A stretch of 9,990 nt of DNA, from positions 23,440 to 33,429 of the forward strand of contig DFSO01000054.1 in assembly GCA_002378665.1 (NCBI GenBank), given 5' to 3'. Shown here in pieces: positions 1 to 6,893 of the stretch (its first letter is position 1; the number at the start of each line of letters is the position of its first letter). Both the position numbers and the translations under genes were made by a program. The notes under the pieces are model-generated. The model worked only from the letters and a program-made list of their open reading frames with translations, was not told the DNA's origin and searched no databases. Origin of the DNA: Loktanella sp. UBA3435. Its GTDB lineage: Bacteria > Pseudomonadota > Alphaproteobacteria > Rhodobacterales > Rhodobacteraceae.

Positions 1-2
1 GG

Positions 3-164
3 CAGCCAATCACGACCCAGATGGTGATACAGGAAATCAACCGTTATGCGGATAGCGAATTCCGTTATGCCGATAAGTCGGACGAGGTGGCGATTGACCA
101 AATGGTCCGCGACTTTGGCCGCCAAGAGATCGCGAAGAAGCGGTATTTGGAGGGGAAGGGGTGA
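3..164 (+). CDS. C-terminal end of an unidentified protein (5' end outside window)
   Basis: This frame is open from the left edge and ends at TGA 162-164, giving 53 residues. The visible tail is soluble and strongly charged, with no membrane segment, cysteine cluster or recognisable motif. It ends in a basic stretch (EIAKKRYLEGKG). The other two forward frames hit stop codons within the first 60 bases. The stop overlaps the GTG start of the next gene by 4 bases (GTGA, 161-164), which ties it to the operon that follows. The family cannot be named from this fragment. Confidence 0.72.
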   Translation, partial: QPITTQMVIQEINRYADSEFRYADKSDEVAIDQMVRDFGRQEIAKKRYLEGKG

Positions 165-508
165 TTGTCAGCTTTCAGGTGGCGGCGCTGTTGGCGGTTG
201 CGGGGGCCGTGTTCATCGGCGTCGTTTGCAGCAAGACCCTGACAACAGGGAGGCAATGGCTAGGTGCTGGCCTTGCGGCGTTGGTCGGCGCAGTGATCGG
301 GTTTCTGCCTGCAATCCCTGATTGGGATAAGGAAACGGCAATGACACTGACTGGATACACTTTAGGCGCGGTGCCTTTGATTGTGATTGCAATGGGGCTT
401 GTCTCGGCTGCGATTTTTGCAAGCTTTAGTGCTGCGCTCGCGTTGATTGCGGGGCTGATTGTAAGGCCGCGGCGGCCAAGACCTGCACAAGGTGGAAACC
501 CGAAATGA
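161..508 (+). CDS. Small three-helix membrane protein, function unknown
   Basis: A 115-residue protein starting at GTG. The start is supported by a strong Shine-Dalgarno GGAGG at 149-153, 7 bases upstream, and by the 4-base GTGA overlap with the preceding stop. Hydrophobic segments lie near residues 5-24, 33-52 and 68-102; the last is long enough for one or two passes. The tail is short, basic and proline-rich (VRPRRPRPAQ), which suggests a cytoplasmic C-terminus by the positive-inside rule. There is no signal-peptidase site, catalytic motif or metal-binding motif. It overlaps the next gene by ATGA at 505-508. I do not recognise the family. Its placement suggests a role shared with the other small membrane proteins of the operon, which is inference. 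Confidence 0.85.
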   Translation: MIVSFQVAALLAVAGAVFIGVVCSKTLTTGRQWLGAGLAALVGAVIGFLPAIPDWDKETAMTLTGYTLGAVPLIVIAMGLVSAAIFASFSAALALIAGLIVRPRRPRPAQGGNPK

Positions 509-846
509 GCCTTTTCGCCGACAGCCTGTTCATGCCCGCGCTTGTGCTCGCACTTATGGCTTGGTTCGTGCCTAAGCTGTTGGCGCGGGTCATGCCCGAG
601 GGGGTGAAGCCGCTCTTGGGGATCGCGTTTTTGTCGACGGTGTTTTTGTTCGCCCTGAGTGCCGCGTTCTTTGTCGCGCTTTATGTCTGGCAAGGGATGA
701 CGTGGGCGCAGTTTGCGGACTTTGGGTTTGCGGCGAATGTTTTGTTTTACGGGAAGCTTGGGTTGTTCGCGGGGATGATCTGGGGGCCGATCATGGTGCT
801 TTCGGTCGCGAATTTACCGCGGAGTTGGGTTAGGGAAGTATGGTGA
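505..846 (+). CDS. Small three-helix membrane protein, function unknown
   Basis: A 113-residue protein with ATG at 505 inside the ATGA overlap. An AAGGTGG motif at 489-495 lies 9 bases upstream. Hydrophobic segments are near residues 8-27, 36-62 and 78-102, joined by short loops. The first loop is basic (PKLLARVMPEGVK) and the second is aromatic and acidic (VWQGMTWAQFADFG). The end is RSWVREVW. No enzyme motif is visible and I do not recognise the family. The stop at 844-846 overlaps the next ATG (840-842) by 7 bases. Size and topology match the genes on either side, but no sequence similarity is apparent by eye. Confidence 0.85.
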   Translation: MSLFADSLFMPALVLALMAWFVPKLLARVMPEGVKPLLGIAFLSTVFLFALSAAFFVALYVWQGMTWAQFADFGFAANVLFYGKLGLFAGMIWGPIMVLSVANLPRSWVREVW

Positions 847-1184
847 TATCATTGATGGTATTATTATTGGTCCCAATTATTTGGGTTGGTGGCCTGATAC
901 TGGGCGTCGTCGCTAGTTTGAAGGTAGGATCAGTTTACATTGTGCTTTGGGCGATACTGTTGGCCGTAACGAGTTGGGTTTTCATGTATAACATGGCCTT
1001 TCTTCCGGTTCAGTACGGTCACATCGGGCAGGGGGCTGATGCGGTTGTGTTTCGGAAGACTGCGGTTGATTTTGCGATGGCAAAACTGCTGGCAAAATAT
1101 GCGATGATCGGGGCGGTGGTCGCTTATGCGGTTGGATGTATTGCGGGTTTGATCCGTAAGAATAAAAGGATTGTAGATGCATAG
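840..1184 (+). CDS. Small three-helix membrane protein of divergent base composition, function unknown
   Basis: A 114-residue protein starting at ATG 840, with AGGGA at 832-836 close upstream. Hydrophobic segments are near residues 3-26, 29-49 and 86-105. The hydrophilic loop at about 57-84 contains VQYGHIGQGADAVVFRK. The C-terminus is basic (IRKNKR), probably cytoplasmic. The first third uses codons that are scarce in its neighbours (several ATA, consecutive TTA, GTA) and is clearly richer in A+T, which suggests weaker codon selection or a separate history. The stop TAG at 1182-1184 overlaps the next ATG by 8 bases. The family is not recognised. Confidence 0.82.
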   Translation: MVISLMVLLLVPIIWVGGLILGVVASLKVGSVYIVLWAILLAVTSWVFMYNMAFLPVQYGHIGQGADAVVFRKTAVDFAMAKLLAKYAMIGAVVAYAVGCIAGLIRKNKRIVDA

Positions 1185-2520
1185 GCTCATTGAAAAAGGT
1201 CTGATGTTTGGCAACCTCATTCGTGTGGATAGCTCTGTTTTGGTGGAGCGGTATAATCGTGCGCTGAAATCACTGACGGGTAAGCAGACCAAGCTGGACG
1301 AGTTTCATGTTGATATTTCGGGGTATTCGCCTGAGGTCGGGGCTGAGTTCGATGATGAGTTGTATCTCAACCATCGCGGCGTGAACCGCCAGTTTATTTT
1401 GCTCACAACGGAACAGTCCACCGCTCCGCTTTTAAATGCGAAGTTCTCGACCAGCCGTGGAATTCTCAAGCAGTTCATCGAGACGAACCGCGCGCAATTG
1501 TTCGCGCTGACGGCGCGTGATGCGGTAGTGGGCGAGTTGGTGAATTCAGTGTATAGTGTCGAAAACCCTGCCAAGCTGTTTGATATTCGCAAGATTACGA
1601 TTGAGGCGGATACCACGAGCGGGACCGTGGCCACGGCGAAAAAACTGGGCTCCATGATTGACCGCTTTAAGTCTGAAGACGGTGCTTGGTTCGATGATGT
1701 GCTGATCGGGCAGATGATCGGGCTGGCCAAGGAAACGGGCGATGTGACCCGCAATCCTGTGAGCCTTAAGCAGATGGAATTTGCGCAGGATAATTTCTGG
1801 ACCTCGCATTTTGGCGGGCTTTATGTGTTTCGCGGGGTCGAGCATCCCGCGGTGATTGGGTCGAAAGATCACGATGCCTTGGTCGATTTGCCAGTCAAGT
1901 TTGTGTTTGATTTGACCGAGCGGAGCGCGATTGCCAAGTTTCTGAAGCTCAACGATATGGTCGAGCCGATTGTGGAGGCGCGGGGTTTGGATGCCGCCGC
2001 AATCCTGCATCAGAAGATGGATTTTGTGGTGGCTTCGGTTGCGGCACAGATGGGCGAGGATTTGGTGGGGGCTGTGCGCCGCGACTTGCGCAACTTGGGT
2101 CGCAGGTATGCGGAAAAGCTGCTAGAGGCGTGGCAGGGCATGGCGGCGCTTGCGCGTTGGGCCGAGGAAGATGGCCCTTGGCCGCGCATCACGTCGGATC
2201 ATGACGCCTATTTCTATACGCTGCGCGCCAAGGATCACGCAGATGCGGATTTGGTAAATATGCTGCTTGCCGAGCTGTGTCCGCTGGACATTCGTCAGCT
2301 TTTTATCTGCCATAAGGAGGCGTTTTATGCCGCTTATGCCACATGGCCCGATCAAAAGCGTGCCTATGTCGTGGACTTTCTGGATCGGGAGTATCAAGTG
2401 GATAAGGCGGGCACGCGTGAGGCCTTGTTCGGCCATGATGCGCCGCTGGAAGAGCCAAAGCCTGTGAGACGTGATATGATTGAAGCTGTCGGCCCTTGGG
2501 GTGCGGTGCGGAGGAGATAG
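1177..2520 (+). CDS. Conserved cytoplasmic protein, probably DUF6638 family
   Basis: A 447-residue soluble protein starting at ATG 1177, with AAAGGA at 1165-1170 six bases upstream. The next ATG (residue 10, MFGNLIRVDS) is a possible later start. It has no signal peptide or membrane segment. Recognisable stretches are the N-terminal FGNLIRVDSS (11-20) and VERYNRAL (23-30), DISGYSPEVG (46-55), YLNHRGVNRQFILLTT (63-78), LNAKFSTSRGIL (86-97), FWTSHFGGLYVFRGVEHP (207-224), and an acidic/aromatic C-terminal half. From memory this matches a Rhodobacteraceae family annotated DUF6638; I could not check it. No nucleotide-binding loop, protease or nuclease motif is visible. It is the only large soluble product in the operon, so it may be the cytosolic partner of the small membrane proteins (inference). 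Confidence 0.88.
   Translation: MHRLIEKGLMFGNLIRVDSSVLVERYNRALKSLTGKQTKLDEFHVDISGYSPEVGAEFDDELYLNHRGVNRQFILLTTEQSTAPLLNAKFSTSRGILKQFIETNRAQLFALTARDAVVGELVNSVYSVENPAKLFDIRKITIEADTTSGTVATAKKLGSMIDRFKSEDGAWFDDVLIGQMIGLAKETGDVTRNPVSLKQMEFAQDNFWTSHFGGLYVFRGVEHPAVIGSKDHDALVDLPVKFVFDLTERSAIAKFLKLNDMVEPIVEARGLDAAAILHQKMDFVVASVAAQMGEDLVGAVRRDLRNLGRRYAEKLLEAWQGMAALARWAEEDGPWPRITSDHDAYFYTLRAKDHADADLVNMLLAELCPLDIRQLFICHKEAFYAAYATWPDQKRAYVVDFLDREYQVDKAGTREALFGHDAPLEEPKPVRRDMIEAVGPWGAVRRR
2510..2516 (+). promoter_or_regulatory. Ribosome binding site that fixes the start at 2523
   Basis: A GGAGGAG motif lies six bases before ATG 2523. The frame stays open further upstream to an ATG at 2496, but that start would lie inside the preceding gene and has no comparable site. 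The motif itself overlaps the last codons and stop of the 447-residue gene, as is typical for coupled operon genes. Confidence 0.8.
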
Positions 2521-2522
2521 AA

Positions 2523-2798
2523 ATGGGATTTGTCAGATTGGTTGTGTTTGGCTTTGTTGGCCTGAGCATTTTATACCTGTGCATCTCGGTCTACTCGCGC
2601 TCGGTACGCCGTGAGAAGCTGGAGAAAGCATGGGACGAAGAAAACGTGGGCAGCGATGATCTGGCCTCGCGGAATGCCTATGTAGAAAAGGGCATTGCGG
2701 CTTATAACAACTCGTTTCGTCCCAAATTGATCGGCTTGGTCTACGTTATTCCGACGGTGATCGTGATGGTCATTGTCTATACTACAAATACGAATTGA
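2523..2798 (+). CDS. Small two-helix membrane protein, function unknown
   Basis: A 91-residue protein. The start at 2523 is set by GGAGGAG at 2510-2516. The N-terminal hydrophobic helix (about 4-24, containing a cysteine at 20) is followed by a basic stretch SRSVRREKLEK (25-35). A hydrophilic, acidic middle region runs over about 36-66, and a second helix lies at about 69-87 (GLVYVIPTVIVMVIVY). The layout suggests both helices cross the membrane, with the charged middle in the cytoplasm. I have a weak memory of similar conserved hypothetical proteins in Rhodobacteraceae but no assigned function. It lies 2 bases after the 447-residue gene and 8 bases before the DUF1523 gene, so it is almost certainly cotranscribed. 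Confidence 0.86.
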   Translation: MGFVRLVVFGFVGLSILYLCISVYSRSVRREKLEKAWDEENVGSDDLASRNAYVEKGIAAYNNSFRPKLIGLVYVIPTVIVMVIVYTTNTN

Positions 2799-2806
2799 GG
2801 GCAGTT

Positions 2807-3478
2807 ATGCACCGTTTGAAAATCACTTTCCGAGTCATCGCGTTCACGGTCTTTGGCCTGTTCTTGCATTATGTTTTGCCGCAGCATGATGTGGTGAAAA
2901 TCACATCGACAGAGATTATCCGTACCGACTTTAGCGGGTTTAACCGTATCTTTTACGCACAGGCCGATAGTGGCGCTGTTGAACAGCCGACCCGCGATTT
3001 GCGGCTGATCAACACCGATAAGAAGAAGACGTTTTTGTTGGGGTTTATGCCGCGCGATAAAACCGAAGTGATGGTTTATCGCAATGAGGATACGGGCTGG
3101 ATCTGGCCGCCGTATTTCAAGTTTGATAGCTCCGATTTACAGGCGGAAAGCGCCAGTGTTGCTCGTGGCGATAGCTGGGCTGTGATTACCCACTATGGCT
3201 GGCGCGTGCGCTGGGCGTCGATTTATCCCAACGCGATCGCGGTGAAGTTGCTGGATAGTCCCGACGTGCGGGTGATCCCCTGGTTCAACATCTTTTTCTT
3301 TGGGTTTTTGATTGTCGGCATCGCGTTCTTGCGGGCGATGTGGATGCAGTTCCGCGAGCGCTCGATTGATCCGCTGATCGACAGTGCCGAGGATCGCTTT
3401 GATGAGGCGAGTGCCGATATTGCGGAGCAAAAGGGTCGCGTGACCCGTTGGCTTGGCACGTGGAAGAAGAAGTCGTAG
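2807..3478 (+). CDS. DUF1523 family membrane-anchored protein
   Basis: A 223-residue protein. The ATG at 2807 is preferred because GAGGG at 2797-2801 sits 5 bases upstream. An in-frame TTG at 2795 would overlap the previous stop and leave no room for that site. A hydrophobic anchor lies at about 6-24 and ends in HYVLPQHD (21-28). A central, probably periplasmic, domain carries the family-like motifs YRNEDTGWIWPPYFKFD (91-107), ITHYGWR (127-133), IYPNAIAVK (139-147) and PDVRVIPWFN (152-161). A second helix spans about 162-180. The charged tail (183-223) has an acidic helical stretch and a lysine-rich end. The motif set matches DUF1523, a family of unknown function best known from Rhodobacteraceae; the tail is longer than I expect for typical members. 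It is the last gene of the operon and directly precedes a terminator-like hairpin. Confidence 0.9.
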   Translation: MHRLKITFRVIAFTVFGLFLHYVLPQHDVVKITSTEIIRTDFSGFNRIFYAQADSGAVEQPTRDLRLINTDKKKTFLLGFMPRDKTEVMVYRNEDTGWIWPPYFKFDSSDLQAESASVARGDSWAVITHYGWRVRWASIYPNAIAVKLLDSPDVRVIPWFNIFFFGFLIVGIAFLRAMWMQFRERSIDPLIDSAEDRFDEASADIAEQKGRVTRWLGTWKKKS

Positions 3479-3508
3479 GGGGCGCTGCCCCCACGCTACG
3501 CGCCCCCC
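3478..3508. terminator. GC-rich hairpin between convergent genes
   Basis: GGGGGC (3478-3483) pairs with GCCCCC (3487-3492) around a 3-base loop. The same left arm, extended to GGGGGCGC (3478-3485), can instead pair with GCGCCCCC at 3500-3507, an 8-bp stem with a 14-base loop. GAGGTATTTTAG follows, with a short T run at 3514-3517. It starts in the stop codon of the DUF1523 gene and lies 31 bases past the end of the opposing dehydrogenase gene, so it could end transcription from both sides. From memory, similar blocks recur between genes in Rhodobacteraceae. Confidence 0.6.
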
Positions 3509-3539
3509 GAGGTATTTTAGATCAGAAGAACTGTGGCCC

Positions 3540-5840
3540 CTATTCGCCGTAGGGGATCCAGATGTTTTTGACTTCTGTTGCGGCGGCTAGGTAGTCGCGG
3601 GATGTTGGTGTTCCCAGCGGCGCCCATGTGCGTTTGAGGTTGCCAGCAGATGCGGCCTCGATGCTCGCGTTCAGCGATGTGTCGGCAAGGTTCCAAAGCG
3701 CGTCGAGATCAAGGTGATCTGCGAGGGTTTTGGAGAGGTCCGCGTGGTTCCCCGTGATGATGTTCACCACGCCAGCGGGCACGTCTGAGGTTTCCAAGAT
3801 TTGGTTCAGGTCCGTGGCGGCCAGCGGGTGGGCGGCCGATGCGATGAGTGTCACGCGGTTACCCATTGCAATGGCGGCGGCCATGGGCGTGACGACGTCC
3901 AAGAGAGGCGCATCGCCGCAGAGGATACCGATATTGCCGACGGGTTCTTTCATCGCAAGTGCCACGCCCCGGATCGGGACGTTGTGCACCTGGCCGTCGT
4001 ATTTGTCGGCCCATGCGGCATAGGTGAAGAGCGCCTTGATGCTGCTTTGTACTTCGATTTTGCCAGATTTTCCGGTCAGATCGCTGATCCGATTGGCGAA
4101 TTCGTCCGCGCGCGCCGAGAGATTTTCGGCGATGTAGTAAAGGATTTGCGCGCGCAAATGCCCAGTGGATTTCGACCAGCCTTTGGCGGCGTTCATGGCC
4201 TCGACGGCGTTGCGGATGTCTTTGCGCGAGCCAGTGGAGACGTGACCGATGAACGAACCCTTCGGGCTGTGGATCGCTGTTGAGTAGCCGCTATCGGGGC
4301 GGGCTTGTTTGCCGCCGATGTAGAGTTTTGCGGTGCGGTCGAGGGGATCGGAGGGGGTGTCTTTGCCTGCGTGTGGCGTGGCGGCAGTGCGCGGTTTGCC
4401 CGTGACTTTGGGTTTGGTATAGCCTGCGAGGCCTTCCCATCCGCCTTCGCGTCCAAAGCCGCTTTCGCGCACGCCGCCGAAACCTGCGGCGGCGTCCATC
4501 ATGTTGGTGCCGTTGACCCAGACGATGCCTGCGACGAGTTTTGGTGCGATGTCGAGCGCGAGGTTGATGTTCTCGGACCAGACGGAGGCGGCGAGGCCGT
4601 AGCGGGTGTTATTGGCGATTTCCACGGCTTCCGCTGGTGTGCGGAAGGTGGTGGAAACCAGCACAGGGCCGAAGATTTCGGTTTGCATCAGGTGCGATGC
4701 GGCGTGCAGGCCTGTGATCAGGGTCGGCGGGTAGAAGCAGCCCTCGGGGGCTTGCGTTTGGAACATCTCGCCTTCGTTGTTGCCCTCGACCAGCTTGGCG
4801 ATCATGTCACGCTGGGACGGGTCCACGATGGCGCCGATGTCGATGCATTTGTCGAGCGGGTCGCCGATGCGCAGGCCAGCCATGCGGGATTTGAGCTTGG
4901 CGTAGAAGCGGTCTGCGATGCCTTCTTGTACCAACAGACGCGAGCCAGCGCAGCAGACTTGCCCTTGGTTGAACCAGATTGCGTCGACGAGACCTTCGAC
5001 GGCGCTGTCGATATCGGCGTCATCGAAAACAATGTAGGGGGATTTGCCGCCGAGCTCTAACGAGAGGGCTTTGCCTGATCCAGCGGTGGCTTTGCGGATG
5101 ATACGGCCGACTTCGGTGGAGCCAGTGAAGGCGATTTTATCGACGTCGGAGGCGACGAGGGCGGCACCCGTTTCACCGTCACCAGTGATGATGTTCACGA
5201 CACCAGCGGGCACGCCTGCTTGGTCGCAAATCTCTGCGAAGATCATGGCTGTGAGCGGCGTGAATTCGGCGGGTTTGAGAACAACGGTGTTGCCCATTGC
5301 AAGCGCGGGGGCGATTTTCCATGCGAGCATCAGGAGCGGGAAGTTCCACGGGATGATTTGGCCGCAGACACCGAGCGCTTGGGCGTCGGGCAGTTCTTCG
5401 TCCATGAGTTGCGCCATGCCCGCGTGGTAGTAGAAGTGGCGGATCGCGAGGGGGATGTCGATGTCGCGGGACTCGCGGATCGGTTTGCCGTTGTCGAGGG
5501 TTTCCATGACGGCCAAAAGGCGGCTGTGTTTTTGCATCAGACGCGCGATGGCGTAGAGGACGCGGGCGCGGGCGTGACTGTCTTTGGCCCATGCGGTTTG
5601 GGCGCGGCGGGCGGCCTTCACGGCCAGCGCCACTTCCTCGGCGGTGCCTTTGGTGACGCCTGCGAGTTTGACGCCCGTTGCGGGGTTTGTCGTGGCGAAG
5701 TCGTCGCGCAGGTGGCTGAACTTACCGTTGATATAGTGACCAGCGATGCCTCCACGATCTGCCAACCAAGCAAGCGCTTCCTTGCTGCTTTCAGGAGCGG
5801 GGCCGTAGTCCATGGTGTCGAAAATCTCTTTAACTGTCAT
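3540..5840 (-). CDS. ALDH16-type aldehyde dehydrogenase with a second, truncated ALDH-like domain
   Basis: A 766-residue protein from ATG 5840 (MTVKEIFDTM), 4 bases after the deoC stop. A longer in-frame start would run deep into deoC and is rejected. Residues 1-480 form a complete NAD(P)-dependent aldehyde dehydrogenase: PWNFP with Asn166, the cofactor lysine in LKPAE (Lys189), FTGSTEVG (238-245), the general-base Glu262 in LELGG, the catalytic Cys296 in NQGQVCCAG, EIFGPVL (388-394) and a GFGGVRESGFGREGG tail signature. After a linker (about 480-505), residues 505-766 repeat the N-terminal half of the fold (YIGGK, PVGNIGIL, MAAAIAMGN, VPAGVVNIITG) but lack a second catalytic Cys/Glu set. This is the ALDH16 layout; I recall a structure reported for a Loktanella ALDH16, and bacterial members keep the cysteine that mammalian ALDH16A1 lacks. 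With deoC adjacent, acetaldehyde is the likely substrate, giving acetate and NAD(P)H (inference). Confidence 0.93.
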   Translation of the reverse strand: MTVKEIFDTMDYGPAPESSKEALAWLADRGGIAGHYINGKFSHLRDDFATTNPATGVKLAGVTKGTAEEVALAVKAARRAQTAWAKDSHARARVLYAIARLMQKHSRLLAVMETLDNGKPIRESRDIDIPLAIRHFYYHAGMAQLMDEELPDAQALGVCGQIIPWNFPLLMLAWKIAPALAMGNTVVLKPAEFTPLTAMIFAEICDQAGVPAGVVNIITGDGETGAALVASDVDKIAFTGSTEVGRIIRKATAGSGKALSLELGGKSPYIVFDDADIDSAVEGLVDAIWFNQGQVCCAGSRLLVQEGIADRFYAKLKSRMAGLRIGDPLDKCIDIGAIVDPSQRDMIAKLVEGNNEGEMFQTQAPEGCFYPPTLITGLHAASHLMQTEIFGPVLVSTTFRTPAEAVEIANNTRYGLAASVWSENINLALDIAPKLVAGIVWVNGTNMMDAAAGFGGVRESGFGREGGWEGLAGYTKPKVTGKPRTAATPHAGKDTPSDPLDRTAKLYIGGKQARPDSGYSTAIHSPKGSFIGHVSTGSRKDIRNAVEAMNAAKGWSKSTGHLRAQILYYIAENLSARADEFANRISDLTGKSGKIEVQSSIKALFTYAAWADKYDGQVHNVPIRGVALAMKEPVGNIGILCGDAPLLDVVTPMAAAIAMGNRVTLIASAAHPLAATDLNQILETSDVPAGVVNIITGNHADLSKTLADHLDLDALWNLADTSLNASIEAASAGNLKRTWAPLGTPTSRDYLAAATEVKNIWIPYGE
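3754..3787. repeat. Internal direct DNA repeat in the ALDH16 gene, copy in C-terminal domain
   Basis: These 34 bases match 5185-5218 of the same gene at 31 positions and encode the VPAGVVNIITG stretch around residues 687-697 on the minus strand. The protein-level similarity reflects the two ALDH-like domains. The DNA-level match is unusually high for an ancient duplication. Confidence 0.75.
5185..5218. repeat. Internal direct DNA repeat in the ALDH16 gene, copy in N-terminal domain
   Basis: This is the partner of 3754-3787, in the same orientation, with three mismatches in 34 bases. It encodes VPAGVVNIITG at residues 210-220 of the catalytic domain. Confidence 0.75.
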
Positions 5841-5844
5841 GGTC

Positions 5845-6840
5845 TTATCCAATCGCGTGCCGCCACTGGGCAGAATAGCTGCCTGTGACGTGGTGTTCGA
5901 GTTGCCGTTCGATATCGCCCAAGAGGGAGGATGCGCCGAAGCGGAAAAGGTCGGGTTGTAGCCAGCGATCGCCAAGCTCGTCTTTGATCATGGCAAGGTA
6001 GACCACGGCGTCTTTGGCTTTGGAGATGCCGCCTGCGGGTTTGTAGCCGACTTTGATGCCTGTCCGTTCTTGGTAGTCGCGGATCGCGCGGATCATGGTG
6101 AGGGTGACGGGCAGGGTAGCGTTGACGGGCTCTTTTCCTGTCGAGGTTTTGATGAAGTCGGCACCAGCCATCATGCAGACAAGCGAGGCGCGGGCGACGT
6201 TGCGCAGCGTGCCGAGTTCACCTGTGGCGAGGATCGCTTTGACGTGGGCATCGCCGCAGGCCTCGCGCATTTCACACATTTCATCGTAGAGTGCTTGCCA
6301 GTTGCCAGTGAGGGCGTGGCGGCGGGAGATGACGATGTCGATCTCTGAGGCTCCAGCGGCAACACTTTCGCGGATTTCTTGGATGCGCAGGTGGAACGGC
6401 GAGAGGCCAGCGGGGAAGCCTGTGGAGACAGCGGCGACGGGGATGGATGTGCCACGCAGGGCGTCAACGGCAGTTTCGACCATGTCGTGATAGACGCAAA
6501 CAGCGCCCGTAGTCAGGCCTACCATACCGAGTTTTTCGAGGATGTCTTGGGAGACAGGTTGGCGGGCCTTCGCGCACAGGCGGCGCACGCGGCCTTCGCT
6601 ATCGTCACCAGAAAGCGTTGTCAGATCCATCAGGCTGACAGCTTTGCACAACCAAGCGGCCTGAAAGTCTTTTTTGACGGAGCGGCGTCCTGGAAGAGAG
6701 GCCGCGCGGCGTTCAATCGCGCTGGTGTTGGCCTGTACGGAGGCCACCCAATCCAGATCGAGCGGCATCGCAACGTTGCGCGGCTCTTGGACTTGGGGCA
6801 GGTGGCTGGTTGTAACAGCGTGCGTTTGGGTGGTCTGCAA
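5845..6840 (-). CDS. deoC: Deoxyribose-phosphate aldolase, long (animal-DERA-like) form
   Basis: Cleaves 2-deoxy-D-ribose 5-phosphate to glyceraldehyde 3-phosphate and acetaldehyde through a lysine Schiff base, in the cytoplasm, at the end of deoxynucleoside breakdown. A TTG start at 6840 is chosen because GGAGGAG (6853-6847) lies 6 bases upstream, giving 331 residues. A GTG at 6855 would make 336 residues but contains that site within its own first codons. In 331-residue numbering the catalytic residues are Asp168 in EIDIV, Lys231 in DFIKTSTGK (Schiff base) and Lys267 in GYKPAGG. The protein is about 70 residues longer than the 259-residue E. coli enzyme. The extra N-terminal part (LDLDWVASVQ, RRSVKKDFQAAWL, DLTTLSGDD) and the C-terminal ELGD-FRFGASSLLGDIERQ resemble animal DERA. 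It is 4 bases from the ALDH16 gene and downstream of an AraC regulator. Confidence 0.95.
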   Translation of the reverse strand: MQTTQTHAVTTSHLPQVQEPRNVAMPLDLDWVASVQANTSAIERRAASLPGRRSVKKDFQAAWLCKAVSLMDLTTLSGDDSEGRVRRLCAKARQPVSQDILEKLGMVGLTTGAVCVYHDMVETAVDALRGTSIPVAAVSTGFPAGLSPFHLRIQEIRESVAAGASEIDIVISRRHALTGNWQALYDEMCEMREACGDAHVKAILATGELGTLRNVARASLVCMMAGADFIKTSTGKEPVNATLPVTLTMIRAIRDYQERTGIKVGYKPAGGISKAKDAVVYLAMIKDELGDRWLQPDLFRFGASSLLGDIERQLEHHVTGSYSAQWRHAIG

Positions 6841-6846
6841 GGCGGT

Positions 6847-6853
6847 CTCCTCC
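6847..6853 (-). promoter_or_regulatory. Ribosome binding site that decides a TTG start for deoC
   Basis: GGAGGAG read on the minus strand, six bases before TTG 6840. Because the alternative GTG at 6855 has this motif as its second and third codons, the motif supports the shorter protein. There is no ATG in this frame until residue 25 of the shorter form. Confidence 0.7.
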
Positions 6854-6893
6854 ACTGGGGAAGCGTGTCATTTAGGGCATGTCTTGGCAAGTT

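Noticed and set aside
46..321. A 91-residue + strand frame across the first two genes.
   Set aside because: It is arginine/tryptophan/glycine-rich and overlaps both the open tail (3-164) and the membrane protein at 161-508, which has the better ribosome site and the hydrophobic pattern of a real protein.
4305..5060. A 251-residue + strand frame opposite the dehydrogenase gene.
   Set aside because: It is antisense to well-conserved catalytic-domain codons, has an unnatural Gly/Asp/Phe/Val-rich composition and no motif. It is a GC-bias shadow, as is the frame at 5220-5888.
5841..5975. A 45-residue N-terminal extension of the dehydrogenase in the same frame.
   Set aside because: It lies wholly inside the deoC coding region or its 4-base gap, has no ribosome site, and the ALDH fold starts normally after MTVKEIF.
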